Part shown: one piece after another, positions 1-9,729 of the stretch
Layout: each line of letters starts with the position of its first letter
Numbering within the stretch: the first letter of the stretch is position 1
From: Apostichopus parvimensis
Taxonomy: Eukaryota; Echinodermata; Holothuroidea; Aspidochirotida; Stichopodidae
Direction: 5' to 3'
Length of the DNA: 20,919 nt
Assembly (NCBI GenBank): GCA_000934455.1
Contig: KN886079.1
Coordinates: forward strand, 1 to 20,919
Position numbers and translations under genes: made by a program
Notes under the pieces: generated by a model
Told to the model about the DNA's origin: nothing
Databases searched by the model: none
What the model saw: only the letters and a program-made list of their open reading frames with translations

Positions 1-885
1 TCGTGCTGCAAGGAGACTTGTACTATTTTAAAAGTATTTTAAAAGTGCCTTTTAAAACAATGCATTGCAGTGAAGAATTGATGCTGTACCTTAGTGTTTT
101 ACATAGAGAGATTAGATGGAGAAAATATCAGTTGTGTTGAGGGACACTGTGAATGATGTTATGTATACATTTCAGAAATCAGATATGAACAATTTTGATA
201 GCCTATGCAATGTGAAATGTTCTAGTTGAGAAAAATTTAGTGTTAGCAAAGAACAACAAAGCAACCTGAGAGTCCTGCCTCTTTATTGTCCTTCTTTCTT
301 AAAATATCAAATTGTGAATCTAAGGCAATATTTATATTTTCAGGTGTCTTTTTTCTTCTTACGTTAACACAATTTTTGTTCAGTTAAACTGTATAGTAAA
401 AATCACATTCGTAAGAATCGTTTTTATTGCAGGAGTTGGAATTACCCTTCACTGTCAGTCCAAGTTTTTGATACCAATCAAATGGAAACTATGGATTATC
501 TTTACACTTTGCAGCTACCTTTACCAAAAACAAAAATCCAATCAAAGGCAGTTTAACTAACAGAATTCAAGTATGAGTGTCACAGAGAATTTCAAACTTC
601 AGCAAATATTGTTTTTTAAATCTTTCAAAAATGTTAGACAAAGGATTTTTTTTAAATCTTAATTTGTGTTTTTCTTTTAATGATCGGACACAAATGAGCA
701 TTTACTTTCCAGATTTTGAATTTCAAAGGAGAAGAAACTTTTGAAACACAACAGCAACCATGAAAACAAACAGTTTTCACTCTGTGGTCGATTGGTGATG
801 TTATTTCTGTTAACAAAATTTTTTCCTTTTTCCAATTTTTCATTGCTGCTTCTTATATTAATAAAGATTGGGACTTTGAATACAG
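1..885. other. Presumed CELSR intron, no exon identified
   Basis: AT-rich DNA with no coding stretch I can tie to the CELSR tail. Short AG-bounded open stretches near 176-230 and 433-464 lack a usable donor or a fitting phase. The short ORFs on both strands here look random. Confidence 0.5.
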
Positions 886-935
886 TGGTAGTCAAAAACC
901 CCCGAGTAAGAAAGGTAAACGGAGAAGAAAGAAGG
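886..935 (+). CDS. CELSR: CELSR exon a (first recognisable exon in window)
   Basis: The acceptor is TACAG before 886 and the donor is GTAAGG at 936. The frame used (codons from 887) reads GSQKPPSKKGKRRRKK followed by one G that joins the next exon's GT to make glycine. The phase fit to 3145 and the basic, tail-like composition support it. The pyrimidine tract is weak and the exon is short, so this is the least certain exon. It starts by needing two bases from an exon further left that I could not find in 1-885. Confidence 0.5.
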
Positions 936-3900
936 GTAAGGAAAAAAAAAACAAAATCGATGGACGTGTGAATTTTGTGAATGGATTCCCTTCTTCAAGC
1001 ATTTTTGAGTGTTTTTCAGTTCTTGTTTCCTTTATCTACCCTTAACACCCCCCTTTGATATTTGGACACATGTTTGACCCCCTTCCCCTCCCCTACCCTT
1101 CCCTTTCCCATCTTTTTCTTTTCAATTTTTTTTTCTACCCCTCTAAATATCTGAACATAGGGGATACTCTTCTATAGAACCTTACATTGTTCAGTGAATT
1201 TGTTACTATTGTTATATGTTTTGTTCCTCGTATTTTGTTTTATCAATTGTAACCAATTCCAGAAGAAAACTATTGTAAATATAGAAGAAGAAAAAAAAAA
1301 TAACCATTCCAGCAAGGGTTCTAAGCCATTAAAAATGAACAGATTTTTTCATATTTTTCATTCTAATTGAGAAAATTGAAAAAAAAAGCAAGAAAAAAAC
1401 TAGTATTTAACAGATTCAGGTTAAAAAATGTAATTTGATTAATTTTGCTGATATATACCATTTCTCTAATACCTACTTGATACCCTGTATGACGACTGTC
1501 TTGCATTCAGTTTCCATAATAATTTTAACCCTTACCCTTGTTTTTTCTTTTCCACATATTGCAGGAGATTCTTCTAAAATCACTGTTGTATTAACTAAGC
1601 TAATTTGTCTCTGTATTTTAATAACCCCTGTATATATACCATTGGGATGAATTATGCTACAGTTCTATTAATTTGTATATTCTTTGTCTATTAATGTTAT
1701 AGTCCTGTGATGCAATCTGTAATTTATGGATTTTCTTTCTCTGCAGCTAAATGTACCCATACCTCTCTAGGCATGTCTAAAAGATGTTTAACACTGTTAA
1801 ACACTGATAAATACTGTTAAACACTGTTAAACAGTCAACACAGTTGGCTTGGATTTCAAGAGGTTACAGTACAATGGGGCTTCATTATAGAGACAGACCC
1901 AAACACACATACACAAAGAAATATGAGAGTGCCTCCAAATACTATGTATAGTTTCTCTTTTCTTTCTCTTTATTTTTTTTTATTTTATATTATGATTGGT
2001 AATGTTACAATCCAGTGCAGTAGTGAACACATCTGTCCAAAATAAATCATTTAAAACATGAGCTTTTCTCCACATTTATGATTTTGATGTCTGAAATTTT
2101 TCCCAAATTGTACACGATAAAACACATATCAATAACCGCCATTCCATTTCAAAGTACATGCCTGCCTGCATTGTTGTCACGGCGACGTCTGACATCGGTA
2201 GAAATGCAGGGGAAAATATGCTGTCGTAAACTGAGGACACTTTTCTTTCATAATGTATTACTAAGATTGCCCGACCTGATATGTCTAGCATTGGTACTGG
2301 ATGTTGGATTGGGATTGCTGAGCAGTAGAGAGTACTAGATGTAACGAAAATAATTAAACATTGTTTATGAAAGTAATTAAACATTGTTTATAGTTTTTGT
2401 ATGTGCCATCACAGTCTTCTTGGCAATCAGAGTATCATCTGACACATCATTTGTTTTCTTCCACAACACAGTTGTTTTTGGCCTCTCATGGTCATCATTT
2501 TGTCTAAATGAGCACCAGCCAACTTTTAGCACACCTTGCAACTCATTAATCTTCTTTAGGTTTCATCAATTTCCTTGATCGTTATTTTGCCGATTAACTC
2601 TTGTGTGTTCTTTTATGTATAAAAAAGTCAACACTGCAGAAAATTCATTTTATGTCTGTCAAGTATGTATATATTATATATGTATAGAACAATCATGTCA
2701 AAAAGAGATCATATCCTTCATTTAATATTTTTGTGTGTTCATTTTCTGAAAATTTCAGGGTCTGGTTGCCTATTTTGAATGAATCTGCAGTTTTCCTGTA
2801 TTTTTTTGATATGTGTTTATAAACTTAGGTGTTAATAGACGTTGATGTCTTTCTTTTTATTACGAGGCCCTTATTTTTTTTGGTGAGCAAACTAGGAGAT
2901 GAACATGCAATAAGACGTTTGGATGACCCGGTTAAATATTAGCTATTACATCAACATCGTGTTATTCTCTAATTGAAAATTGTTTGCACTCATCACATTT
3001 TTCATTTGAAATTAAGAATACAGTTTCTATCATAAGTAGATATGCTCCTATTTTGATAATGTCTGCCCTGTGTGTGCTGTTACCTGAGTCAAACCCTGAT
3101 TTCCATTTCGAGTAATTTTTTTATAATTTTTCTCTTGCTTGCAGGTGGTGGTGATGATGATTCTGAATCGGATAGTGAAGCTTCGGTTCAGCAGGTCAGG
3201 GATAGCATGTCGCTCGCATCCTCTCACTCCTCGGATGATGAGGATGGGGATTTCGGAGACTGGAAGAAGATACCTCGCAACGAATCTAAGATGCCAGGTG
3301 TGTGGAACGATACTTTCAAATGTGTCTGCCAAATTATTTTGGAAAGTTTGTTTTGTAAATAAGTTGGTCAATAATGTAACGTCTGTCGTGAGCACTTTCT
3401 TTGGCTTGTTTAAGGGCATTGGTGAAGAACAAAACAAAATTTACAAATATTAGAATAAATGTACTCCCTTGTATGTATGGGGGTTTGGGGAGGGGCATGC
3501 TAATGGCTGCCATGATGAAAGTAATGTAATGAAAGAAATACATAGTTAACTTTTGACTTAAGCATCAAAATTAATAATTATGTTTCAATACAAAGTATCA
3601 ACACCAAACAATAATCCTTCACCACTCCCCAACATCTGATTTTATTTTAATTATGGATCACAAGCAGTTGCTTTTAGGCAAAACTGAAATTTGAGAAATA
3701 TCTACATTTGGTTTCTTATCTTTTATAGATGCACTCAGGCATGTACCAGTACACAGCACTCCTAAAGGTATTTACCCTCCTCCCCGTTTACTTGGTTTTG
3801 AAAAGCTAGTGTGAATCCCGTCATTATTGTATTTATGAATCATATTAATTAATCGCTACTCATCAGAGTTTCAACTTGAATCTTTCTACACATCCTTCTA

Positions 3901-6126
3901 CAAGCCATCGTACATCAGAACAGTCTGGATAGCTACAGTTTGGAAAGCTTTTCATTAATATTTTTTTCATATATATTGGAGATTGCAAGTTGAACATGAA
4001 TGTTTTACTCAATATTTTTCTCATTCTGTCATATATTATTGTGTTAGGATTTTTTATTCACTCATTCATGATGTAGTGTTGATATAATATTATTCTTTCA
4101 AATGTGATGTAGCATTTTTAAGTATTTAATGTGTTGTGTAAGTGTTCTTTTCCTTTATGTCATGTCTTGTGGTGTTATTACACTAAGTATATTATTGAAT
4201 ACTTCTCTTTTTCCTTTTTGTTTTTCTGTTTTCCGTTTTTCTGTCACTTATTTCTGTGTTCCTTCCTTCACATGGTTTTTAATTGTTTTTTTTTCTGTAA
4301 GATTCAGAAAGAAAGAAGAAACAGTGGCCGGGAGAACCAGTTACAAACATCACAGACAGCGATAGAAAAGCAGGCATCGGACAGAGGGCGGAGATGAGGA
4401 TACTGGACCCCAAGCTGCCCCCTGATAAGGGTGCCAACAGTCCAACTGGTAGTGGAGGAAGTGGATCAGGTGAGTCCTTCATACAGAGCAGATCTGCCAT
4501 TCAGTAGGATAAATGCTGTACATTGTGTTGCATGTACCTCTTTCTTAGTGTGCACGATGCTCTACCACTCAGGTGGGCAAAGTGTGGGTCACTGGCTGGA
4601 TGTGATCCTCTAGCATATCATGAGCAAAGGTTTTCAATACCCTATCAATTTGGCCTGCAACACCTGATGACAAGAAAGGCATGACAATTGTATAATTTGA
4701 GGAGGTTTTGTATACAATTGTCATGCCTGACATAACAGATGAAGAATGGGGATGTAAAACTTTCTGATCTTTTATCTGACCTTATAATTCAATATTCCCA
4801 ATTTCACAGCAGTAGGTATATTCAAAAGTGTCGTGGCCTGCTTAATTGGGTACAAACTTTCAATGTGGCCTACGAGAATTTATATTTTATTTTTTTGTTC
4901 TCCATCAGTTGAGAGTCAAACTAAAATTCAACTAGTATCTCAGAGGCCAGACATCTTACCTCTAAAGGGGATCATGAAGAAGCCCAGGTCAGATCAGGGG
5001 TCGTATAATGGATCAGGTGGATCAAATCTGAGCTTGACCAGGAAACCACAGATTGTTTCCAGCCAGGAGAAGATTGCAGTTGTCGTTAACAACCATGGAG
5101 ATTCTGAGTGAGTGTAGACACATATTTCAGACATGGACAACAAATTTACAAATTTGGAGTTTATGATGTTGTGAAGTTTAATAGTACTATAGATAATCCT
5201 ATCTCATATCTAATCTATCTAATATCTAATATCCTATCTATAATCCTAATACTATAGATAATCCAATCATCTCTGTGAAAATTACTTGAAGAGATTTGAC
5301 AATGGTCGGTAACCAGTAGCCCATCTTGCACCTAGCCGTTGAGGGCGTCATGGTCAAATGGCTGAAGCAATGGACTTGCGATCTAAGGATCACAGGTTCG
5401 AGTCCTGGCCAGGTCATGACCCCTGCTCTAGTCTTATATATCCAAAATGCTGAAGTTACATATGCTCCCTCAACTGTGTTTTTAATTATTTTTTATTAGT
5501 GTTTTTAATTGAAGCGGGTGACAACCGATTTCAGTTATAGGATTTACTTTGCGTTTCCTGCTTTGTGCATGACGCTACTACTTGCACTTGCATTTACTCA
5601 GAAGTATTCGTCTCAATTGACACCCCAATATCTGTTGCTGTTACTAAGGAAAAACTATTGGTGCTGCTCGATTGATTATTGGCCAATGAAAATGTGAATT
5701 CTTTGAAATGACATTCTCAAGTGTGTCCTTTGCAGACAAGTGTTGTAATATATGTGACTACCTAGGGCAGTGTGCGTTACCGTGGCACCACTATTAAGCT
5801 AAGGTTAACAGGTCAACTTTCACCTTACTTATGAGCCAGCTCACAGCAGTACGGTCACATCACATCACTTTAGAGACGATTAACTACCAAGAGGTACACA
5901 GATGCGACACAGGTTGATCGACTCGTGGGTTCATCTTTATTATGAAATAAATGTATAGGCTGGCTGTGAATGTGATTTAGTGTTAACACTTATGACACAA
6001 GAATTTCAAACAAACCTATAGCACCATATCACAAGGCTTCAATGACAGTATTTGCAGTTTCTAGTTAAAGATTTAACATATTTTTCTTTTCTCTTTTTTC
6101 GTTGCAGTCATGAGACCTCAGTGTGA
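886..6126 (+). CDS. CELSR: CELSR/Flamingo-type seven-pass cadherin, 3' part (cytoplasmic tail)
   Basis: This is the 3' end of a gene for a CELSR/Flamingo (Starry night) cadherin. The family are plasma-membrane adhesion GPCRs that act with Frizzled, Vangl and Prickle in planar cell polarity. Six exons join in phase: 886-935, 3145-3297, 3729-3767, 4302-4469, 4909-5107 and 6108-6126. They give about 208 tail residues and a TGA stop at 6124-6126. In order one reads a basic stretch (KKGKRRRKK), DDDSESDSE, ASSHSSDDEDGDFGDW, HVPVHSTPKD, WPGEPVT, ETK-like SQTKIQL, KGIMKKP and finally DSDHETSV. The series acidic DSDSE, SSHSSD, HSTPK, WPG, KGILKK is what I recall of vertebrate CELSR2/CELSR1 tails. The cadherin, laminin-G and 7TM parts would lie upstream, outside the window. 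Family assignment is from motif memory, not alignment. Tail-to-tail with SEC13. Confidence 0.75.
1790..1834. repeat. Short tandem repeat, ACACTGTTAAA unit
   Basis: About four copies of an 11-12 bp unit resembling ACACTGTTAAA run in tandem, one altered to ATACTGTTAAA. Each unit is itself partly palindromic (GTTTAACAC / GTGTTAAAC). Confidence 0.75.
2351..2391. repeat. 23-bp tandem duplication
   Basis: The string TAATTAAACATTGTTTAT occurs at 2351-2368 and again at 2374-2391, a period of 23 bp, so a local duplication within the intron. Confidence 0.8.
3145..3297 (+). CDS. CELSR: CELSR exon b (acidic/serine-rich tail)
   Basis: The acceptor TTGCTTGCAG precedes 3145 and the donor GTGTGT follows 3297. 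It encodes GGDDDSESDSEASVQQ, then VRDSMSLASSHSSDDEDG, then DFGDWKKIPRNESKMP. The DSESDSE block followed by ASSHSSDDED matches the order of the acidic patches in vertebrate CELSR tails. Both boundaries are phase 1 (153 bp, divisible by three). Confidence 0.8.
3729..3767 (+). CDS. CELSR: CELSR exon c (39-bp micro-exon, HSTPK motif)
   Basis: The acceptor TTTATAG precedes 3729 and the donor GTATTT follows 3767. The exon reads DALRHVPVHSTPK plus one base. The HSTPK motif (3752-3766) is the most diagnostic short match to vertebrate CELSR tails, where a similar V/L-HSTPK occurs just downstream of the acidic patch. Phase 1 at both ends, so skipping would keep the frame. Confidence 0.75.
4302..4469 (+). 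CDS. CELSR: CELSR exon d
   Basis: The acceptor is TTTTCTGTAAG before 4302 and the donor is GTGAGT at 4470. It encodes DSERKKKQWPGEPVT, NITDSDRKAGIGQRAEMR, ILDPKLPPDKG and a Gly/Ser-rich end (GSGGSGS). The WPGE segment following HSTPK again matches the vertebrate CELSR2 order. It is phase 1 at both ends (168 bp). Confidence 0.75.
4677..4728. repeat. Perfect 18-bp inverted repeat (hairpin)
   Basis: Arm 4677-4694 (AGGCATGACAATTGTATA) is the exact reverse complement of arm 4711-4728, separated by 16 bases. It lies in the CELSR intron between exons d and e. No coding sequence overlaps it. It could be the ends of a decayed foldback/MITE or a functional RNA hairpin. Confidence 0.85.
4909..5107 (+). 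CDS. CELSR: CELSR exon e (KGIMKKP motif)
   Basis: The acceptor TCTCCATCAG precedes 4909 and the donor GTGAGT follows 5107. The translation includes VESQTKIQLVSQRPDILP, then LKGIMKKPRSDQG (KGIMKKP at 4965-4985), then a Gly/Ser/Asn stretch and QEKIAVVVNNHGDS. KGI(L/M)KK is a conserved CELSR tail motif. If the donor is not used, translation reads one Glu codon and stops at TGA 5109-5111. Confidence 0.8.
5185..5268. repeat. Degenerate CTATAGATAATCC / ATCTAAT repeat
   Basis: CTATAGATAATCC appears at both ends of this stretch with variants of ATCTAATATC between, giving an AT-rich low-complexity tract inside the last CELSR intron. Confidence 0.55.
5347..5490 (+). repeat. tRNA-derived SINE-like element (Ser/Leu-like head)
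   Basis: A Pol III A-box-like TGGTCAAATGG and a perfect B box GGTTCGAGTCC (about 5394-5404) are spaced as in a tRNA. The order GGNCNNATGG, TGGACTTG, B box resembles tRNA-Ser/Leu. The 3' acceptor half does not close properly, because extra bases lie between T-arm and acceptor, so a functional tRNA gene is unlikely. A tail of unclear length follows. Located in the CELSR intron before the last exon. Confidence 0.5.
5946..5951 (+). promoter_or_regulatory. AATAAA hexamer within last CELSR intron
   Basis: An AATAAA occurs 156 bp before the terminal exon. It could serve an alternative transcript that retains the intron and ends after the 5109-5111 stop. A hexamer alone in AT-rich DNA is weak evidence. 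Confidence 0.25.
6108..6126 (+). CDS. CELSR: CELSR terminal coding exon (ends in ETSV)
   Basis: A strong pyrimidine tract and GTTGCAG precede 6108. The first T completes an Asp codon (GA|T); the next codons are CAT GAG ACC TCA GTG and then TGA. The protein therefore ends HETSV, whose last four residues fit a class I PDZ ligand (x-S/T-x-V). The exon is tiny and could be coincidental, but acceptor quality, frame and motif agree. Confidence 0.65.
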
Positions 6127-6333
6127 TGATCAAGCAGAGAGCTTCCATCGATGTCAGCAGCTCTTCAGTGTACGATATTAAAAAAAAATTTGTTTGAAAA
6201 AAACAATTTATATTGACTCAATATCTTTTGAATATCATGTGTTTTTTTGGTGAACTTTTTTTCCTTTCTGTTTTTCATGTTTTGTATGATTATTGCAAAA
6301 ACAAAGTGTGAGGGGGTTTGGTGTCTGCCTCAA

Positions 6334-6339
6334 AATAAA
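6334..6339 (+). promoter_or_regulatory. Candidate proximal poly(A) signal of CELSR
   Basis: AATAAA lies 208 bp after the CELSR stop, preceded and followed by GT/T-rich sequence. It is the first canonical hexamer in the 3' UTR. A more distal AATAAA at 8950 is an alternative. Confidence 0.4.
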
Positions 6340-6562
6340 GGCACAATAGATGAGAAAAAAGAACCAAAAAAACCAAAGTTAAGGTGAGCACGATATTTTC
6401 TTGAAAAAAAGGCTGAATACTTTTTGGACTAAGCCACTTCTACGGTTGACTTAAATGCACCAGTGGATTGAGAGGAAATAGTGTTTATGCAAACCTTGCT
6501 TACTATGTATATTTCTTTGCTGCAATAAGCTTGTTTTACACAACATTTAGTAGTAATGTCAT

Positions 6563-6666
6563 GGAACATTAAAACATGAAAGCATTATACTGGAACATTG
6601 ACACAGGAAAGCATTGTCTTGGAACATGAAGCTTTGTCTTTGAATATTGGAACATGACAGCAGTGT
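6563..6666. repeat. 29-bp degenerate tandem repeat (GGAACATT unit)
   Basis: Four consecutive units begin GGAACAT and mostly contain GAAAGCATTGTCTT variants, with periods of 29, 29 and 28 bp. A diverged minisatellite downstream of the CELSR stop. Confidence 0.7.
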
Positions 6667-6669
6667 AAA

Positions 6670-9470
6670 TCAGGTAAAAATGATCCACTTACAAACAAGC
6701 AATCATTTGAGACTAAAATAACTTATAATTAAATAGATGGCGCCATTAAACATTACCAAGTAGTAACTTAGTATCCATCAAGAAACAATATCTGATATCA
6801 CGATAGTATTTCTTCTCTTTGCTACTTGGTATGTCTATATAGATTCAACAACTAATTCAACGTTAGAACTCTATTGAAGACACAGTCTGTTATCATATGC
6901 CTTCATGTCAAACTCCAGATGTGACTAATATGCCAATTTGTGCAGGTCAACAGGTCAGTTGGCATTGCACGTTCCAAACAGATTTCAACATCAACAAGTA
7001 TGGAAATTAACTCGATAAAGTGAAATATATGTACTTAAATGTCCAAGCTGTTAATGCCCACGACGAGACAAGAGAATTCTCTCAAGAATTGATTTTGCAT
7101 ACACTTAATTACTGTATTATAAAGAATCCACTCTTGCTGTTTACATTTTCATCCTTGAAAGAGCTTTTGAGTCATTCTTTCGTCCACACCTTGACTTTGG
7201 GGAATTGTTCACGGAAATCTTTAACGTGTGTAAATAGTTTTGTGTTTGTAAATGAGTTTTTTTTTTCTTCTTCAAAAAGTTAACAAAATTTAAATAGTAT
7301 CTGTAAATTCAAATTTTCTTATTTTCTTCTTTTCTTTTCTGTTTAAATACTAGTTTTCTTTTTGGAATTTTATCAAAGAAACACTTACAACGAGTATTTG
7401 AAAACATTTTGCAGTAGGTTTAGGCAAAGCATGTACAACAGTCAGAAATTTGGCCTTCTGCTCTGACTCAAATAAAAAAAAACAAGATGTTATTGAACGT
7501 TGAGAAAGTATTTTGTAAGATATATTTGTGATTTGATTGTACACATTCAGGTTCTATGTTTGCAAGTTGAAAGATGGTTGTTGTATTTTAATATAAATTT
7601 AACAATTTCAGCAGTTTCCTTTACCATTCTTACTTTTCTAGGGAGTGGTGGGGTCAGATCGGTTTGTAGGTTTTATCCAATTATTTTGTTCCATGAGGTC
7701 TGTTAAGTTTGGGGAAGGAATTAGAATCATGAGCACACAGATTTTTAATTGAAAACTTTAAATTTGAATAGTTCGAAATCAGAGGCACCTCATAAGTTTG
7801 TCTTATCAGGTTTTTGTGAGGAAGCAGTTGACAAAAACAAAACCCATCTAAACGATGACGATTCTTGAAGATAAGACCAGCAGCTTGCTGGGCTAAGTTG
7901 GTTCTTATTTTGCTGACATGATAGCTTTATTTGACCTTACTTGACCTAACCTTGATGATTCTTGAAAGAATGTTCAGAAACTTGTTGATTAAGTGAGCCA
8001 ATTGTTATTTCTTCAGACGTAAGTTTAAAACCTTTGTATGAAAAAACCTTTTTGATTGTACTTAGTATTCACGGTACCTTTGTTCCATTTAGAAATTTTT
8101 CAAACGTACCGAATGTGATGTAGTCTTTTATCTTGTTCTCCGTAACTATTGTTCTTTTTTTGTTCGTTTTTTCTGAAAGTAAAATAAGACTTAAGATATT
8201 CTATGGCTGAGACCAGTTTTCTATGTGTTTGTATAGCCAAAATTCCATGAGATAAATGAAATAGCTTCTACTTGAGTGTCATATTTTTTTTTTTTTTTTG
8301 TGCTTTTCACTTTCGAATATCAACTGAAATCATGTATTCAATTTCTGTGATTGTAATTAATGTTTTCAATTTAGCCTGCTTAGATTATTCCATAGTTTCA
8401 CCTTAGTATTTTCAAGGAACATGGAATTGTTTTGCCAAAGAAAGAAATTATTATTTTCTATGTATTGTACACTTCATCCCAGTTTTTGAGCCTAACTTTT
8501 CTTGGGACAGTTCTGGCAATTTTGAAAAACCAAGTAACCAGAATACCAAGATGCAGTTGCACAACGAAAGGTGACAAAAATGAAATGACAAGGAGTGTTT
8601 TAAACTCTGGTTAGTTTGATATCAAGTATATTGTATGGCCATTATTTTACCTCAGTTTGAATTTTGCTACCAAAGTTTTTCATTAATCCTTGGTTGAAAA
8701 TTTGTTTTCCATGATAAATATTTGTCTGATTGTGTGTTCCCAAAATTGTATTCGAGTAAAAAGATGACGTACGATCTTGTTTGTTAATCTTGCTATAAAA
8801 TTGTAAAGTATTCAAAATCGCTAAATATTATTAACAAGGTGAATATTATAAGTTTGAGATTTTACTTTTGCTGGTGGGTGTTGCATAAATGTTGCTGTAG
8901 CTAAGGACCTAAGGGGTGCTTTGTGAGCCGACCCACGGGTCTGTTGTGTAATAAATTTACAGAAATCTGGAAAGCTGTCGACTTGTTCCTTTCTTCCATC
9001 GTGTTATTCGTCAACAGTTTGAAATTAAATCCAATCACAGATTACACCCTGTAACTGCTTGCACGTTAACCAACACGTCATGGTGTGGCAAATCTGAGGT
9101 TAGATGACATAAGAGCATGAAGACGACCCCACACCAAAGTGAAATATGTATTTTTAATTGCAAGATACTCTTTCACATTCTAGTCTTCTCACTGCCTCTT
9201 CCAGGCAATTCTTTCGTGACCTGTGATACATCTAATCCCTCCCAGAAATTTGCAAGTTGGTATGGAAACTTCTTTAAAAACCATTGCCAGATGATTTTAT
9301 TATTCGAGTTTACAAGCCATCAACAACCACACAGATAAGATACAATTAGATTTCTCCTTTTGTTCCAACATAGCCAATCAATGGAGACCATTGGTGAATC
9401 TGCTGGCCTTATGTGGCTTTCATAGATCTCATGGCTGTAGGAAGGACATGGTATGGTGGCTTAATAAAAA
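6670..9470. other. Intergenic / possible long 3' UTR, no gene seen
   Basis: AT-rich sequence with frequent stops in all frames. I see no exon, RNA gene or strong repeat. The stretch up to about 8970 could be a long CELSR 3' UTR. Confidence 0.5.
8950..8955 (+). promoter_or_regulatory. Candidate distal poly(A) signal of CELSR
   Basis: AATAAA follows a locally less AT-rich stretch and is followed by a GT/T-containing region (CTTGTTCCTTTC). It would imply a 3' UTR of about 2.8 kb. Position only; no transcript evidence. Confidence 0.25.
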
Positions 9471-9472
9471 CT

Positions 9473-9523
9473 TTTGAGATAAAAAGTCACAATTTTGAGA
9501 TAAAAAGTCAACATTTTGAGACT
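9473..9523. repeat. 21-bp tandem repeat (TTTTGAGATAAAAAGTCA)
   Basis: Two complete copies and one partial copy of a unit containing TTTTGAGATAAAAAGTCA. They lie in the gap between the two genes. Confidence 0.75.
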
Positions 9524-9719
9524 TGGGGACACATATTTTTGCTCCTATGTCCCTATTAAGCCACTGTAACATGGAGATGTTATTTGTTACAAATTTGTTT
9601 TCTATGAGGATCTGTTTGAGTTTGTAGTGCTAGTTTGGCTATGGTGTTTCAGTTCTGCTAGACAGGTCATGTAGCATGAACATAGACAACTAGAGAAGAT
9701 ATCAAACATTCCATTTTAC

Positions 9720-9725
9720 TTTATT
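9720..9725 (-). promoter_or_regulatory. Candidate SEC13 poly(A) signal (- strand AATAAA)
   Basis: TTTATT on the + strand reads AATAAA on the gene strand, about 960 bp past the SEC13 stop. Another occurs at 9794-9799, and an ATTAAA variant at 10318-10323 would give a shorter 3' UTR. Which is used cannot be decided from sequence alone. Confidence 0.25.
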
Positions 9726-9729
9726 ACTT

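Larger units (their letters stand above)
936..3144 (+). other. CELSR intron between exons a and b
   Basis: Non-coding and AT-rich, with a pyrimidine-rich patch near 1040-1140. It also holds an 11-12 bp tandem repeat near 1790-1834 and a 23-bp direct duplication at 2351-2391. No additional exon is needed, because the flanking phases already match. The opposite-strand ORF at 2076-2384 has no recognisable domain. Confidence 0.5.

Noticed and set aside
741..971. ORF of 76 codons across the CELSR exon a region, in another frame
   Set aside because: It ends in the intron after the donor at 936 and its frame does not join the downstream CELSR exons; the neighbouring frame does.
2076..2384. 102-codon ORF on the - strand inside a CELSR intron
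   Set aside because: No recognisable domain or splice context, and it lies in a long AT-rich intron. Treated as a chance open frame.
3048..3437. 129-codon ORF on the - strand opposite CELSR exon b
   Set aside because: It is the reverse-strand shadow of a real coding exon, whose low stop density keeps the opposite frame open.
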